The notes under the pieces were generated by a model. That model made no database searches. It saw only the letters and a list, made by a program, of their open reading frames with translations, and had not been told where the DNA came from. Positions 55,425-63,815 of a stretch of DNA of 64,000 nucleotides are shown one piece after another. The position numbers were made by a program, and so were the translations under genes. Position 1 is the stretch's first letter; every line of letters starts with the position of its first letter. Source of the stretch: Akkermansiaceae bacterium (lineage in GTDB: Bacteria; Verrucomicrobiota; Verrucomicrobiia; Verrucomicrobiales; Akkermansiaceae); the NCBI GenBank assembly GCA_018402445.1, contig JAGYIT010000007.1, forward strand, positions 682,001 to 746,000. Reading direction: 5' to 3'.

Positions 55425-56213
55425 TTATTCCGCGATGGAAATCAGAGCGAGCACCGGGCGATGGTCGGAAGCCATTTTTTCCTCGATGACTTTCCTCTCG
55501 GCCTTTTGGGAAAGTCCGCGCCAGAGGATGAAATCAATCTCGGAATCCGGAGGGTCAGCGGGAAATGTCGGTGCCGCACCAGCGGGGATGGGGAACTCTT
55601 CGGCAAAGGCGTCCAGCGTCCGCGATCCGCGCACGTCGTTGTAATCGCCGGCAATGATAACCGGGTGTTTGCGGGGGCGGAGGATTTGGAGGAGCTTGGT
55701 CGCCTGCGCGAAACGAAAGTCGTCCGGTTTCGTCCAATCGAAATGGACACAGACGAAGGAGATGCGTTTTTTCGCACCCGATGCGAGCGGGATATCGACT
55801 TTGACCTCAAGCGCGACGCGCGGTTCGGCTCCATCCGGCAGCCTGTGTATCCGGCTCTCCACGATGGGGAATGCGGACAACACGGCGAGACCATATTCCC
55901 CGCCCTGATGGGGCATGAAACGACCGAACTCGTGATGCAGCCCGAGCTTTCCGCCGAGAACTTCAGCGATGTCGATATTTCCCGAGCGCGCGACACCCTT
56001 GTCAACTTCCTGCAGGGCGACGAGGTGTGGTTTCGCATCGGCGATGACACGCGCACTCCGGTCGAGATCGATCTTTCCGTCCATGCCGCGGCCATGGCGG
56101 ATATTGTAGGAAAGGATACGAAGCGTATCCGTCGGCACGGGGTCCTCTGCCGCAGGTGCGGTCGCCGTGATGAACTGGGCGAGGATGGCGAGTGAAACAA
56201 GCTTGAAGGGCAT
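55425..56213 (-). CDS. Secreted endonuclease/exonuclease/phosphatase family protein
   Basis: 262 residues from ATG at 56213 (MPFKLVSLAILAQFITATAP, signal peptide). The EEP motifs are in order: RILSYNIRHG (Asn), LVALQEVDKG (catalytic Glu), CVHFDWT, IIAGDYNDVRGS (Asp/Asn pair) and SDHRPVLAL (Asp-His). This is a metal-dependent phosphodiesterase fold acting outside the cytoplasm; DNA, lipid or sugar phosphate substrates all remain possible. The start overlaps the lrp stop by one base (TAATG). It is third in the mscL-lrp-EEP set. Confidence 0.9.
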   Translation of the reverse strand: MPFKLVSLAILAQFITATAPAAEDPVPTDTLRILSYNIRHGRGMDGKIDLDRSARVIADAKPHLVALQEVDKGVARSGNIDIAEVLGGKLGLHHEFGRFMPHQGGEYGLAVLSAFPIVESRIHRLPDGAEPRVALEVKVDIPLASGAKKRISFVCVHFDWTKPDDFRFAQATKLLQILRPRKHPVIIAGDYNDVRGSRTLDAFAEEFPIPAGAAPTFPADPPDSEIDFILWRGLSQKAERKVIEEKMASDHRPVLALISIAE

Positions 56214-56689
56214 TATGGGCTGACTGCTAAGCGCTCGGTCTCCGGTTCGGACTCGAAGAGGAAGCCGTTTTCCTTGTAAGTTTTCAGGCGGAAATGGGTG
56301 GCGGTGGAGATCACGCCCTCGAGTGAGGAGAGTTTCTCGGAAACGAAGCGGGCGACCTCGCGCAGATCCGCGCCTTCGACGACGACCATGAGATCGTATC
56401 CGCCGCTGGCGAGGTAGCAGGAGACGACTTGGTCGAAGCGGGCGATGCGCATGGCGAGACGGTCGAAGCCGCCGCCGCGCTCCGGGGTGACGCGCACCTC
56501 GATAAAGGCAGAGACTGAGGTGTCGCCGATGACCTCGGGATTTGTCACGGCATGGTAACCGAGGATCGTGCGGTCTTTCTCCCAGGCGGTGATTTTTCCG
56601 GCGACCTCCGCTTCGGTGGTATCGGTCATGTCCGCGAGTTCTTGGTAAGAGGCGCGGGCTTTGCGGCGGAGGATGGAGAGGAGTTTCAT
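56213..56689 (-). CDS. Lrp/AsnC family regulator
   Basis: 158 residues. HTH: ELADMTDTTEAEVAGKITAWEKD, with RILGYHAV-like DRTILGYHAVTNPEVIGD next. The RAM/effector domain (FIEVRVTPERGGGFDRLAM, VVSCYLASGGYDLMVVVEGA, ISTATHFRLKTYKENGFLFE) is typical of AsnC-like proteins. It is 15 bp from the mscL stop and overlaps the EEP start by one base, so the three genes are likely one operon. Ligand and targets are unknown. Confidence 0.9.
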   Translation of the reverse strand: MKLLSILRRKARASYQELADMTDTTEAEVAGKITAWEKDRTILGYHAVTNPEVIGDTSVSAFIEVRVTPERGGGFDRLAMRIARFDQVVSCYLASGGYDLMVVVEGADLREVARFVSEKLSSLEGVISTATHFRLKTYKENGFLFESEPETERLAVSP

Positions 56690-56704
56690 ATCAGGGGTCA
56701 GGGG

Positions 56705-57082
56705 TCAGTTATTCTTGGCGAGGAGGTCGCGGATTTCAGCAAGGAGTTTTTCCTCGGCGGAAGGTTCTGGGGCAGGCGCGGGCGGTGCCTCCTTGGTCAT
56801 GAGTTTGTTCATGGGACGGATGAAGATGAAGAAGAGGATCGCGCCGGTGATCAGCAGCGAGATGAGGGCATTGATGACGATGCCCGCGTCGAAGACCCAG
56901 ATTTTCAGGGAGATATTTGGATCGCCGCCGATCAGGTTAAGCAAAGGATTGATCAGTCCTTCGGTGACGGCAGCTACAAATTTCCCGAACGATGCGCCGA
57001 TGAGGACGCCGACCGCGAGGGAGATCGCGTTGCCTTTGAGGATGAACTCTTTGAATTCGCCGACGATAGTTGGTGCTTTCAT
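56705..57082 (-). CDS. mscL: Large-conductance mechanosensitive channel
   Basis: 125 residues from ATG at 57082 (MKAPTIVGEFKEFILKGNAI). The first span LAVGVLIGASFGKFVAAVTE has the glycine-rich pore helix typical of MscL, followed by NPLLNLIGGDPN and the second span VINALISLLITGAILFFIFI. The C-terminal bundle is AEEKLLAEIRDLLAKNN. MscL opens under membrane tension as an osmotic safety valve. It is the first gene of a probable mscL-lrp-EEP operon. In-frame Met at 57097 gives five extra residues and is less likely. Confidence 0.95.
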   Translation of the reverse strand: MKAPTIVGEFKEFILKGNAISLAVGVLIGASFGKFVAAVTEGLINPLLNLIGGDPNISLKIWVFDAGIVINALISLLITGAILFFIFIRPMNKLMTKEAPPAPAPEPSAEEKLLAEIRDLLAKNN

Positions 57083-57492
57083 GGTGCCACTATCCAAGCG
57101 GCTTTCCGGCGGCGAATCAACCCAAAGTTCCGCGGAGTGGTGTGCTCGGAAAAGAAGAGAAATCCAACCGCAGATGGACGCGGATTTACGCAGATGGAAG
57201 AGAAGAGCAGGCAGGCCACTGGCCGAAGGGGATATTGATTATCCTGAAAGCAGTTCATTACAAAATTTTCTATCTTCCCACATGCAAGGCTCTGCGTTCC
57301 TTTGCGACCTCTGCGACTCTGCGGTGAAAAATTGATACCCAACTGCGGTATTTAGGTTCAATTGGAGACGTTGAAGCGTGAATCGGACCGGGAACTGGTG
57401 AAGCATATCCGCCGCCGTCTCGCCATGCCGATTGAGAATCGGACGAATTTTTTGCGCGTGAGGCTGCCGCTGCCTGATGGCGGGTCTTGTCT
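57083..57492. repeat. Intergenic region with two repeat tracts
   Basis: 410 bp with no gene that I can support. It holds CCGCAGATGGACGCGGATTT followed by ACGCAGATGG (57168-57197), and TCTGCGTTCCTTTGCGACCT then CTGCGACTCTGCGGTGAAAA (57291-57330), both of the direct-repeat styles that recur in verrucomicrobial intergenic regions. The SNF2 stop (57493) and the mscL start lie at its edges. Confidence 0.55.
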
Positions 57493-60400
57493 TTAATCCC
57501 GCAGCAGCCGCTCCAGCTCCGTCGCCGTCCAGGCCGGGGCGTCGGTGGGGGTGATCGATTCGTCGAGCGAATCGGCGAGGGCTTTTTTGGAGGATTGAAG
57601 CTCGACGACCTTTTCCTCGACGGTGCCGCGGGTGAGCAGGCGAAAGACGGTGACGGGTTTCGTCTGGCCAATGCGGTGGGCGCGATCCGTGGCCTGTGCC
57701 TCGGCGGCGGGGTTCCACCAGGGGTCGAAGTGGACGACGACATCGGCGGCGGTGAGGTTGAGGCCGTAGCCGCCGGCTTTCAGCGAGATCAGGAAAACAG
57801 GCGGGCCGTCCGGAGATTGGAAACGCGCGACCAGTTCGCTGCGGTTTCGCGTCTGGCCGTCGAGGCGGAGGGAGGGGATGCCGAGGGTTTGGAGTTGCTT
57901 CTCGATCGCGATGAGCTGGGTGCGGAATTGGGAGAAAACGAGGATGCGGCTGCCGGAAGTAAGTGATTGTTCGGTGATTTCCAGCAGGCGCTCCATTTTC
58001 GCGGAGCGGCGCGGTATGGGGAGGGATTTGAGTTTTTCGGAATCGAAAAGTGCAAGGTCGCAGCAGGCCTGGCGGAGTCGGAGCAAGGTGGTGAGCGCCT
58101 GCATCCGGGCGGCGGCGTCCTGGCCGGAATCGCGGATCTTGTCGATGCGCTTCTGCCCCTCGCGCTGGATTTCGCGGTAGAGGGTGGTCTGGTCGGTGGA
58201 GAGGGTGCAGAACTCGTCGATGAGGATTTTCGAGGGCAGTTCCGGCGCGACCTGCTGCTTCGTGCGGCGGAGGGTGAAGGGGGAGGTTTTCAGCCGGAGA
58301 AGCTGCCCGGCGCGAGCGGCGGTATCGGGCGATTGGAGCGGTTGTTCGTAGCGCTCCGCAAAATCCTTGCGGGAGCCGAGCCAGCCGGGTTGGATGAAAC
58401 GGAAAATGGCCCAGAGATCGCGGGCGGAGTTTTCCACAGGGGTGCCGGTGAGCGCGATCCGGTAGCGGGTGTTCAGTTTCGAAACCGCCTTGGAGTGGTC
58501 GGTGTCCGGGTTCCGGATCAGCGATGCTTCGTCGATGACTGCGACGAGGTAGTCCTGTTTCAAGTGCCAGGCGAGGTCGCGGGCGAGGGTGGCGTAGGTG
58601 GTGAGGATGACGTCGCCGGGGCGGATGGTTTCGCGGAGGCTGTCGCGTTTCGGGCCGTGGAGAATGACGGTTTTCCGTCCCGGCGCGAAGCGGGCGAACT
58701 CGGATTGCCAGTTTCCGAGCAGGGAGGCGGTGACGACAACGATCGCCGTTGCGGATTGTGAACAAGCTGTGAACAAATGCTCCATGCAGGCGATGGTTTG
58801 GAGCGTCTTGCCGAGCCCCATATCATCGGCTAGCAGGGCTCCTCCATACCGTTTTAATCGGTCGTTCATCCATGAATATCCGCTGTGTTGGTAGGGGCGG
58901 AGTTCGGCTTTAAGGGAATCCGGTATCTCGCTTTGGATAACTTGTGAATAAATATGTAAATCATTAGTGTTGTGTGATCTACATAATTTTTCACCGATTT
59001 CACGGATGATTTCGGCGGAGGCAGCTTTCGCGATGAAATGGCCATTTTCCTGACGCAGGTCCAGTTCCTCGAAGAGTGGGTCGATGAGGTTTTCGATGTT
59101 TTCGGAAAAGGTGATTCGCTTGCCACCCAGCTGGGAGTTATCCGAGCGTAGCAGGCGGCGGACTTCGGCTGTGGATAGGAGTTTCCCGCTGTCGGTTTCG
59201 AAGAGGAGATCGAAGCGGGTGGAGTTATCGTCGGAAGTGATTGTTTGAATCTTGGGGGATACGAAAACGAAGGACGAGGCGAGGGTTCGTGCCGTTGGGG
59301 AGAGGGTGACGTTCCAGGCGGGAGGGAGGGATTTGAAGGTGCGGGTGAGGAAGAACTGGATGGCCAGCGGGTCGGTGAGTTCGTGCTCGGGAACCGGCTT
59401 TCCGCCGACGCGTCCGGCGAGATGGGCGAGGGCGGAGGCTTCTGCGGCCGGGTTGCGGGTGATGACGGTGTGGCCGTCGAGGCGGGGGAGATTTGCGGAG
59501 CCGTAGGAGGAGGTGAGGCGGAGGGTGAGCTTTGGGCGCTGGTTGTCGATGTGGAGTCGGATTTCGGGAGTCGCGGGGATGAATTGGAGGGATTCGAACC
59601 AATCCGAGGCGGAGAGATCGAGGTGGGTTTGGAGGGTTTCGAGATGGGCGAGGAACGTTTCGAGGGGGAGTTTTGCGGATTTTCGGTTGGCGAGGCTTTG
59701 GAAGGCGGGGAGGAGTGCCGGCGGGACGGGATCGACACCGGTTTTCGACAGTGATTCCGGGGTGATCTGCCAGAAAGAAGGGCCGATGCGGAGTACGGTG
59801 GCGGCGGTTGGCTCGAGGATCACGTGGCCGCTTTCCAAGGAGGATCCGGTGAGGTGAATCTGGGTGCCTGAATCCACGGTCAAGGGTGCGCCATCGGCGG
59901 TGATCCGGGGGTGGTCGGCGAGTGTTTCGAGAAAGGAGGGGAGGGTGGCGGGGTTGAGGGCAAGCTGGATCGATTTTCCAGAGGTCGTCTTGTTTGCGAT
60001 GAGCCAGGCGGTGATTTGTTCGTCGGCGGGGACGGGTGTTTCTTCGGAGGTCTCGAGTGCGACGGAGGCGTGGCCTTTTTCGAGGGATCTCAGCCATGGG
60101 CCGAGGAGGCGGATGTTCCACGAAACGGGGGGGAGGGCGATTTTTTCGCGGATCGCTGCGGGTGCGGGCGGTGCGATGAGGTGGAGACCTGCGGCGATGG
60201 CGTGGGGGCAGAATGTGCCGTCGCGCTGGTTGGCGGGGCAGGGGCATTTCGCGTCGAACCAGGTGGGTGTCCTTGCGATGACGGTGGTGCGGTAAGTTCG
60301 TTTGCCGATCTTGACGCTGCCGGTCCAGCCGGTTTCGGTTCGTTCGGAGGCGGTGACAGCTCCGATGTTGAGCAGGGATTGCGCTTCCTTGAAGTCCTGC

Positions 60401-60534
60401 CAAGAGGCGGCTTTGCGGAGGGCGGATTCGTCGAAGGCGGGCACGGGGGAGATGGAAGCGGGTATTGGTATTTCGAACCACGAAAAACACGATGATACGG
60501 GAATCGCGGTTTCTCTCTCGTTTAACGCGAACAT
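57493..60534 (-). CDS. SNF2 family ATPase with SWIM-type zinc finger
   Basis: About 1013 residues from ATG at 60534 (MFALNERETAIPVSSCFSW); an upstream Met at 60603 is also open. The SWIM-type zinc finger is CPCPANQRDGTFCPHAIA (~residue 100-117). The SNF2 ATPase has ADDMGLGKTLQTIA, VIDEASLIRNPDT (DEAS in place of DEAH) and LTGTPVENSARDLWAIFRF, and helicase C has LRLDGQTRNRSELVARFQ, LKAGGYGLNLTAADVVVHFD and QATDRAHRIGQTKPVTVFRL. SWIM-SNF2 proteins of bacteria are DNA translocases with unknown partners. The first ~25 codons come partly from a CACGAAAAACACG-type repeat (60471-60520), which makes the true start uncertain. Confidence 0.9.
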   Translation of the reverse strand: MFALNERETAIPVSSCFSWFEIPIPASISPVPAFDESALRKAASWQDFKEAQSLLNIGAVTASERTETGWTGSVKIGKRTYRTTVIARTPTWFDAKCPCPANQRDGTFCPHAIAAGLHLIAPPAPAAIREKIALPPVSWNIRLLGPWLRSLEKGHASVALETSEETPVPADEQITAWLIANKTTSGKSIQLALNPATLPSFLETLADHPRITADGAPLTVDSGTQIHLTGSSLESGHVILEPTAATVLRIGPSFWQITPESLSKTGVDPVPPALLPAFQSLANRKSAKLPLETFLAHLETLQTHLDLSASDWFESLQFIPATPEIRLHIDNQRPKLTLRLTSSYGSANLPRLDGHTVITRNPAAEASALAHLAGRVGGKPVPEHELTDPLAIQFFLTRTFKSLPPAWNVTLSPTARTLASSFVFVSPKIQTITSDDNSTRFDLLFETDSGKLLSTAEVRRLLRSDNSQLGGKRITFSENIENLIDPLFEELDLRQENGHFIAKAASAEIIREIGEKLCRSHNTNDLHIYSQVIQSEIPDSLKAELRPYQHSGYSWMNDRLKRYGGALLADDMGLGKTLQTIACMEHLFTACSQSATAIVVVTASLLGNWQSEFARFAPGRKTVILHGPKRDSLRETIRPGDVILTTYATLARDLAWHLKQDYLVAVIDEASLIRNPDTDHSKAVSKLNTRYRIALTGTPVENSARDLWAIFRFIQPGWLGSRKDFAERYEQPLQSPDTAARAGQLLRLKTSPFTLRRTKQQVAPELPSKILIDEFCTLSTDQTTLYREIQREGQKRIDKIRDSGQDAAARMQALTTLLRLRQACCDLALFDSEKLKSLPIPRRSAKMERLLEITEQSLTSGSRILVFSQFRTQLIAIEKQLQTLGIPSLRLDGQTRNRSELVARFQSPDGPPVFLISLKAGGYGLNLTAADVVVHFDPWWNPAAEAQATDRAHRIGQTKPVTVFRLLTRGTVEEKVVELQSSKKALADSLDESITPTDAPAWTATELERLLRD
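60471..60520. repeat. AACCACGAAAAACACG-type repeat at the SNF2 start
   Basis: TTTCGAACCACGAAAAACAC then GATGATACGGGAATCGCGG. It belongs to the ACCACG/ACACG style seen at 10150-10240, and lies in the 5' coding part of the SNF2 gene. Confidence 0.6.
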
Positions 60535-60746
60535 GTTCCCGTGGTGAGATTGGCAAAGGTTACGAATTTCGATGATACCGGTCGGATTCTCTTTGCGACC
60601 CATGGATTCGGGGTTGATGGGGGCGCGTATGCGGATAGGTTTTCCGAGATGAGATTCGCCGTTTTAATGGAGTGCTTCGAGAAGGGGCGAGGGATAGGCG
60701 GAGGGGCGCTGTGTCACGTGCGGAAATTCCAACAGCAAGCATCGCT

Positions 60747-61550
60747 ATGAGAAATGTTCTGGTGGTGGGTGCCGGTTATCTCGGTTCAGAGGCGGTGCGG
60801 GTTTTCCGTGAGGCAGGTTTGGACGCGCGGGGTGCTTCGCTGGGCGGCGGCGAGGGTTCGCTGGCCTGTGATGTTTCCGATGCGGATACCGTGTCCGCAT
60901 TGCCGGACGCCGATGCGGTGGTGCATTGCGCGGCTTCGGGGCGGGGCGGTGAGGACGCTTACCGGCGCGTTTATCTGGAGGGTTGCCGGAATCTCGTGCG
61001 CCGTTTTCCGAAGGCGAAATTGGTTTTCACATCGAGCAGTTCCGTTTACGCGCAACATGAGGGAGAGTTGGTGACGGAGGAGGCGGATACGATACCGGAC
61101 CGGGCGACGGGTGAAATTCTGTTAGAGTCTGAAAGGGTCGTCCTCAATGCCGGTGGAGTGGTGGCAAGGTTGGCGGGGATTTACGGGCCGGGCAGGAGTG
61201 TGTTGCTGAGGAAATTCCTAGATGGCGACGCGGTGATCGAGGAGGACGGACAGCGTTTCATCAACACCATCCATCGTGATGATGCGGCGCGGGCGATCCT
61301 TCATCTCATCAGCCTCAGTCCATTTCCGGCGGGGGAAATCTTCAACGTGGCGGACTCGGTGACGATGACGCAGCTCGGGGTTTACCAAGGTTTGGCGAAA
61401 ATTTTCGGGAAGGATCTTCCACCATGCGGGCCGCGCGATCTGAATCGGAAACGCGGCTGGACGCACAAGCGGGTGAGCAATGACAAGCTGCGCGCGACCG
61501 GTTGGGAGCCAGAGTATCCAGGTTTTCTGGATGCGGTGCCGCACTTATAG
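60747..61550 (+). CDS. NAD-dependent epimerase/dehydratase-like SDR
   Basis: 267 residues from ATG at 60747 (MRNVLVVGAGYLGSEAVRVF, glycine-rich NAD(P) motif GAGYLGS). The middle has LVFTSSSSVYAQHEGELVTE: the Tyr of YxxxK is present but the Lys is not, as in YeeZ-type atypical SDRs. RLAGIYGPGRSVLLRKFLDG and NTIHRDDAARAILHLISL follow. A sugar-nucleotide or quinone substrate cannot be chosen. Its stop overlaps the convergent ispE stop by 6 bp. Confidence 0.85.
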   Translation: MRNVLVVGAGYLGSEAVRVFREAGLDARGASLGGGEGSLACDVSDADTVSALPDADAVVHCAASGRGGEDAYRRVYLEGCRNLVRRFPKAKLVFTSSSSVYAQHEGELVTEEADTIPDRATGEILLESERVVLNAGGVVARLAGIYGPGRSVLLRKFLDGDAVIEEDGQRFINTIHRDDAARAILHLISLSPFPAGEIFNVADSVTMTQLGVYQGLAKIFGKDLPPCGPRDLNRKRGWTHKRVSNDKLRATGWEPEYPGFLDAVPHL

Positions 61551-62363
61551 CGTGCCCGACCACGTCCACAGGTTTTCGTCGAAATACTTTTGCGCGGTGG
61601 CGATGAGGGCTTCCGGTTCCGCCTTCGGGTGGAGGATGGCGAACATCGTGGAGCCGGAGCCTGACATCAGGGCGGCTTTGGTATCGCGGCGTTTTAGGAG
61701 CCAATCCTTGAGTTCGGCGAGGTAGCGGTGTTTGGCGAAAACGGATTTCTCCAGATCATTTACTAAGGATAGCCCGCTGTAATTTTGTGCAGCGTAGGGT
61801 ATGCCGGTAATCGGTTCCGCATCGAGGCAGTGGCGGTAGGCGTCGGGGGTGGAGACGGAGAAGCCGGGTTTGAAGAGGATGAGGGGATGAGCGGGCGGCG
61901 CGGGCGCGGCGGTGATGATCTCGCCGCGGCCGGTGCAGCGGGCGGCTCCGGCGTAGAGGAAAAACGGCACATCGGAGCCGAGCGCGGCGGCGAGCGCATG
62001 GAGTTCCGAGGCGGGCAGGGGAGCTGCGAGCTGGCCGTTGAGCGCAAGCAAGGTGGTGGCGGCGTTGGAGGATCCGCCGCCGAGGCCGGCTCCGTGGGGG
62101 ATGTGTTTTTCGAGATGGATGTGGAAGGGCAGGGGCTGTCCCGATTTTTCGGAGAGCGCCATGGTGGCTTTTACGATGAGATTTCTTCCGTCCACGGGCA
62201 GGCTGGAATCGGAGCATGTGAAGGAAAACTCCGGCGCGGGGGTGATGGTGATTTCATCGGCGAGGCCGGGCAGTTTGGCCATGACTGTATCGATTTCATG
62301 GAAGCCGTCGGGACGTTTTCCGAGGATGCGCAGCGAGAGGTTGATCTTGGCGGGGGAAAGCAT
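61545..62363 (-). CDS. ispE: 4-Diphosphocytidyl-2-C-methyl-D-erythritol kinase
   Basis: 272 residues, GHMP kinase. LSPAKINLSLRILGKRPDGF at the start, the ATP-binding PHGAGLGGGSSNAATTLLAL, and ALGSDVPFFLYAGAARCTGR (with the catalytic Asp of SDVPF) identify IspE. It phosphorylates CDP-methylerythritol in the MEP isoprenoid pathway. The start is ATG at 62363. pgeF lies 33 bp upstream, so the two are probably one transcript, with an AT-rich repeat in between. Confidence 0.95.
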   Translation of the reverse strand: MLSPAKINLSLRILGKRPDGFHEIDTVMAKLPGLADEITITPAPEFSFTCSDSSLPVDGRNLIVKATMALSEKSGQPLPFHIHLEKHIPHGAGLGGGSSNAATTLLALNGQLAAPLPASELHALAAALGSDVPFFLYAGAARCTGRGEIITAAPAPPAHPLILFKPGFSVSTPDAYRHCLDAEPITGIPYAAQNYSGLSLVNDLEKSVFAKHRYLAELKDWLLKRRDTKAALMSGSGSTMFAILHPKAEPEALIATAQKYFDENLWTWSGTL

Positions 62364-62370
62364 TTGGTGA

Positions 62371-62408
62371 AATCTTCAAATTTTAAACTTCAAATCTCAA
62401 TCAAGAGG
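62371..62408. repeat. AT-rich repeat at the pgeF stop
   Basis: AATCTTCAAATTTTAAACTT then CAAATCTCAATCAAGAGG. It fills the pgeF-ispE gap and supplies the last two codons and the stop of pgeF. Same style as the hrpA insertions. Confidence 0.65.
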
Positions 62409-63050
62409 GGTGGTGGAGAGGAGGGCGAGCATTCGACCGGTCTGGCCTTTTTCCATGCGGTAGGAGTAGTGGCGGGTGAGGTCGGCGGCGGTGTTCTCGC
62501 GGGAGTCGTGGAAGTTTTTTATCCCAAGTGCGGTGGCCTGTTCGTGGATCAGGGAGGCGATATCTACCTCGTAGTTCGGCGGGCGGATGCAGGGAGAGAC
62601 CAAACAGATCAGGTTTTCGGGATTCGTGCCGTATTCAGATTTCATCGTGGCCACAGCTTGCCCGAGAATGTTGCCTTCGGTTCCTTTCCGTCCGGAATGC
62701 AGCAGAGCTACGGCACGTTTCACTGGATCGGCCAAGTATATGGCAGCGCAATCGGCGACGTAGATCGCCAAGAGTTGATTGGGAAGATCCGTAACGAGTC
62801 CGTCCACGTCCGGGTGGGTGAGGGATGTTTCACCGGAAGGCGATGTGATCACGGCTATGCGGTTGCCGTGAACCTGTTCCGCATGGTGGCGCGTGGTGGC
62901 GTCCGGATATTCGGCGGCGAAGGCCGCTTCGTGGTGCGGGGCGAGATTGCGCAGTGCAAAATCACGATCTCCCAAGACATCGACTCCGCCCAGGCGGGGA
63001 ATCCAATATGGATGGAAGCCGGGTAAGTCAGAGATGGGATCTAGGAACAA
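62397..63050 (-). CDS. pgeF: Multicopper-polyphenol-oxidase-fold protein (YfiH/PgeF)
   Basis: 217 residues with the start set at TTG (63050), where GGAGG lies 5 bases upstream; a GTG at 63065 would begin inside the hairpin of the marR terminator. HAEQVHGNRIAVI, TDLPNQLLAIYVADCAAIYL, LLHSGRKGTEGNILG and LVSPCIRPPNYEVDI are the DUF152 motifs with the metal-binding His and Cys. YfiH/PgeF removes incorrectly built UDP-MurNAc peptides (L-Ser in place of L-Ala) in peptidoglycan precursors, or has purine nucleosidase-like activity in other members. It is upstream of ispE. Confidence 0.9.
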   Translation of the reverse strand: MFLDPISDLPGFHPYWIPRLGGVDVLGDRDFALRNLAPHHEAAFAAEYPDATTRHHAEQVHGNRIAVITSPSGETSLTHPDVDGLVTDLPNQLLAIYVADCAAIYLADPVKRAVALLHSGRKGTEGNILGQAVATMKSEYGTNPENLICLVSPCIRPPNYEVDIASLIHEQATALGIKNFHDSRENTAADLTRHYSYRMEKGQTGRMLALLSTTPLD

Positions 63051-63086
63051 AAAAGCCTCCGTCACGGGGTAAAGCGTAACGGAGGC
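63047..63086 (-). terminator. Terminator of marR, overlapping the pgeF leader
   Basis: On the minus strand GCCTCCGT (63086-63079) pairs with ACGGAGGC (63062-63055) and a run of T follows (63054-63049 region). The 3' arm includes GGAGG, the likely ribosome binding site of pgeF. Confidence 0.8.
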
Positions 63087-63131
63087 GCTTAGTCATCGCC
63101 AAGCTGGATTATTCAGGACGGATACTTGGAA

Positions 63132-63593
63132 TCAGACAATCGCGCGGTTTTTGAGCGCGCGGTGGGTGTGTTCCACTGTTTCGGCTTCCTCCTCATCCAT
63201 TCCTGCAAGGATGCCGGCCAGGTCTATTGCGATTTCCTTGCGCATTTTGGAGACGAGCTCCACTCCTTTGGAGGTGATACAGACCATGATCTTGCGGCGA
63301 TCCTCCGCCGCGTGCACGCGCTCGACATAGGATAGTTTCTCCAGGCGATCCACAAGGCCGGTGGCGGCCGCCGTGGAATGTCCCATCTTTTTCGCGATAT
63401 CTGACATGGTCAGATAATCCTCGCTGGAGAGATAGGTCAGCAGGAAGAACTGGGGGAACGAGACGTTTCCTTTATTCAGTTCGCTGGATAGGTTAAGAAT
63501 GCAGCTCCGCTGTGTGAAGAGGACGAAGTCTGCAAGACGATCAGCATCGGCCTTCACCGACGCGCCAGTGGCACTTGGTTGTGTATGTTTCAT
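63132..63593 (-). CDS. MarR family transcriptional regulator
   Basis: 153 residues. Winged HTH: FFLLTYLSSEDYLTMSDIAK, KMGHSTAAATGLVDRLEKLS, YVERVHAAEDRRKIMVCITS. The recognition helix (STAAATGLVDRLEKL) and the wing (DRRKIMVCIT) are typical. It binds DNA as a dimer and usually responds to small aromatics, oxidants or metals; the targets here are unknown. Start ATG at 63593. Direct repeats around the start codon may be its own binding site. A rho-independent terminator follows its stop. Confidence 0.93.
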   Translation of the reverse strand: MKHTQPSATGASVKADADRLADFVLFTQRSCILNLSSELNKGNVSFPQFFLLTYLSSEDYLTMSDIAKKMGHSTAAATGLVDRLEKLSYVERVHAAEDRRKIMVCITSKGVELVSKMRKEIAIDLAGILAGMDEEEAETVEHTHRALKNRAIV

Positions 63594-63616
63594 TTTGGCT
63601 GGTTGTATATTTCATG
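63583..63616. promoter_or_regulatory. Direct repeat at the marR start (possible operator)
   Basis: TGTATGTTTCAT (63583-63594) and TGTATATTTCAT (63605-63616) are 22 bp apart, about two helical turns. The first covers the marR start codon. Confidence 0.5.
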
Positions 63617-63815
63617 TTTGGGACATGTAAGGGAACGCAGTCATTCTGAAAACACCAATGGACGGCTTGGCTAAAACCTGTCCGGGATATTGATTTTTCC
63701 AAAAATCCTTCGTTCCTGCTCGGGACATTTTTTAAGCTACCCGGCATTTTTCGGTATGGGAAGCCTGAAATTTTAGAAAAGTAGACCTATCGGAGGTTGT
63801 GAGTAAAAATAATCG

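Noticed and set aside
59590..59610. GGATTCGAACCAATCCGAGG looked like a tRNA T-arm
   Set aside because: It lies inside the SNF2 gene, and no acceptor stem, D-arm or anticodon arm could be assembled around it.
61785..63026. Plus-strand frame over ispE and pgeF
   Set aside because: It runs antisense to two genes with clear family motifs and is Gly/Val/Arg-rich, as expected for an antisense frame in GC-rich DNA.
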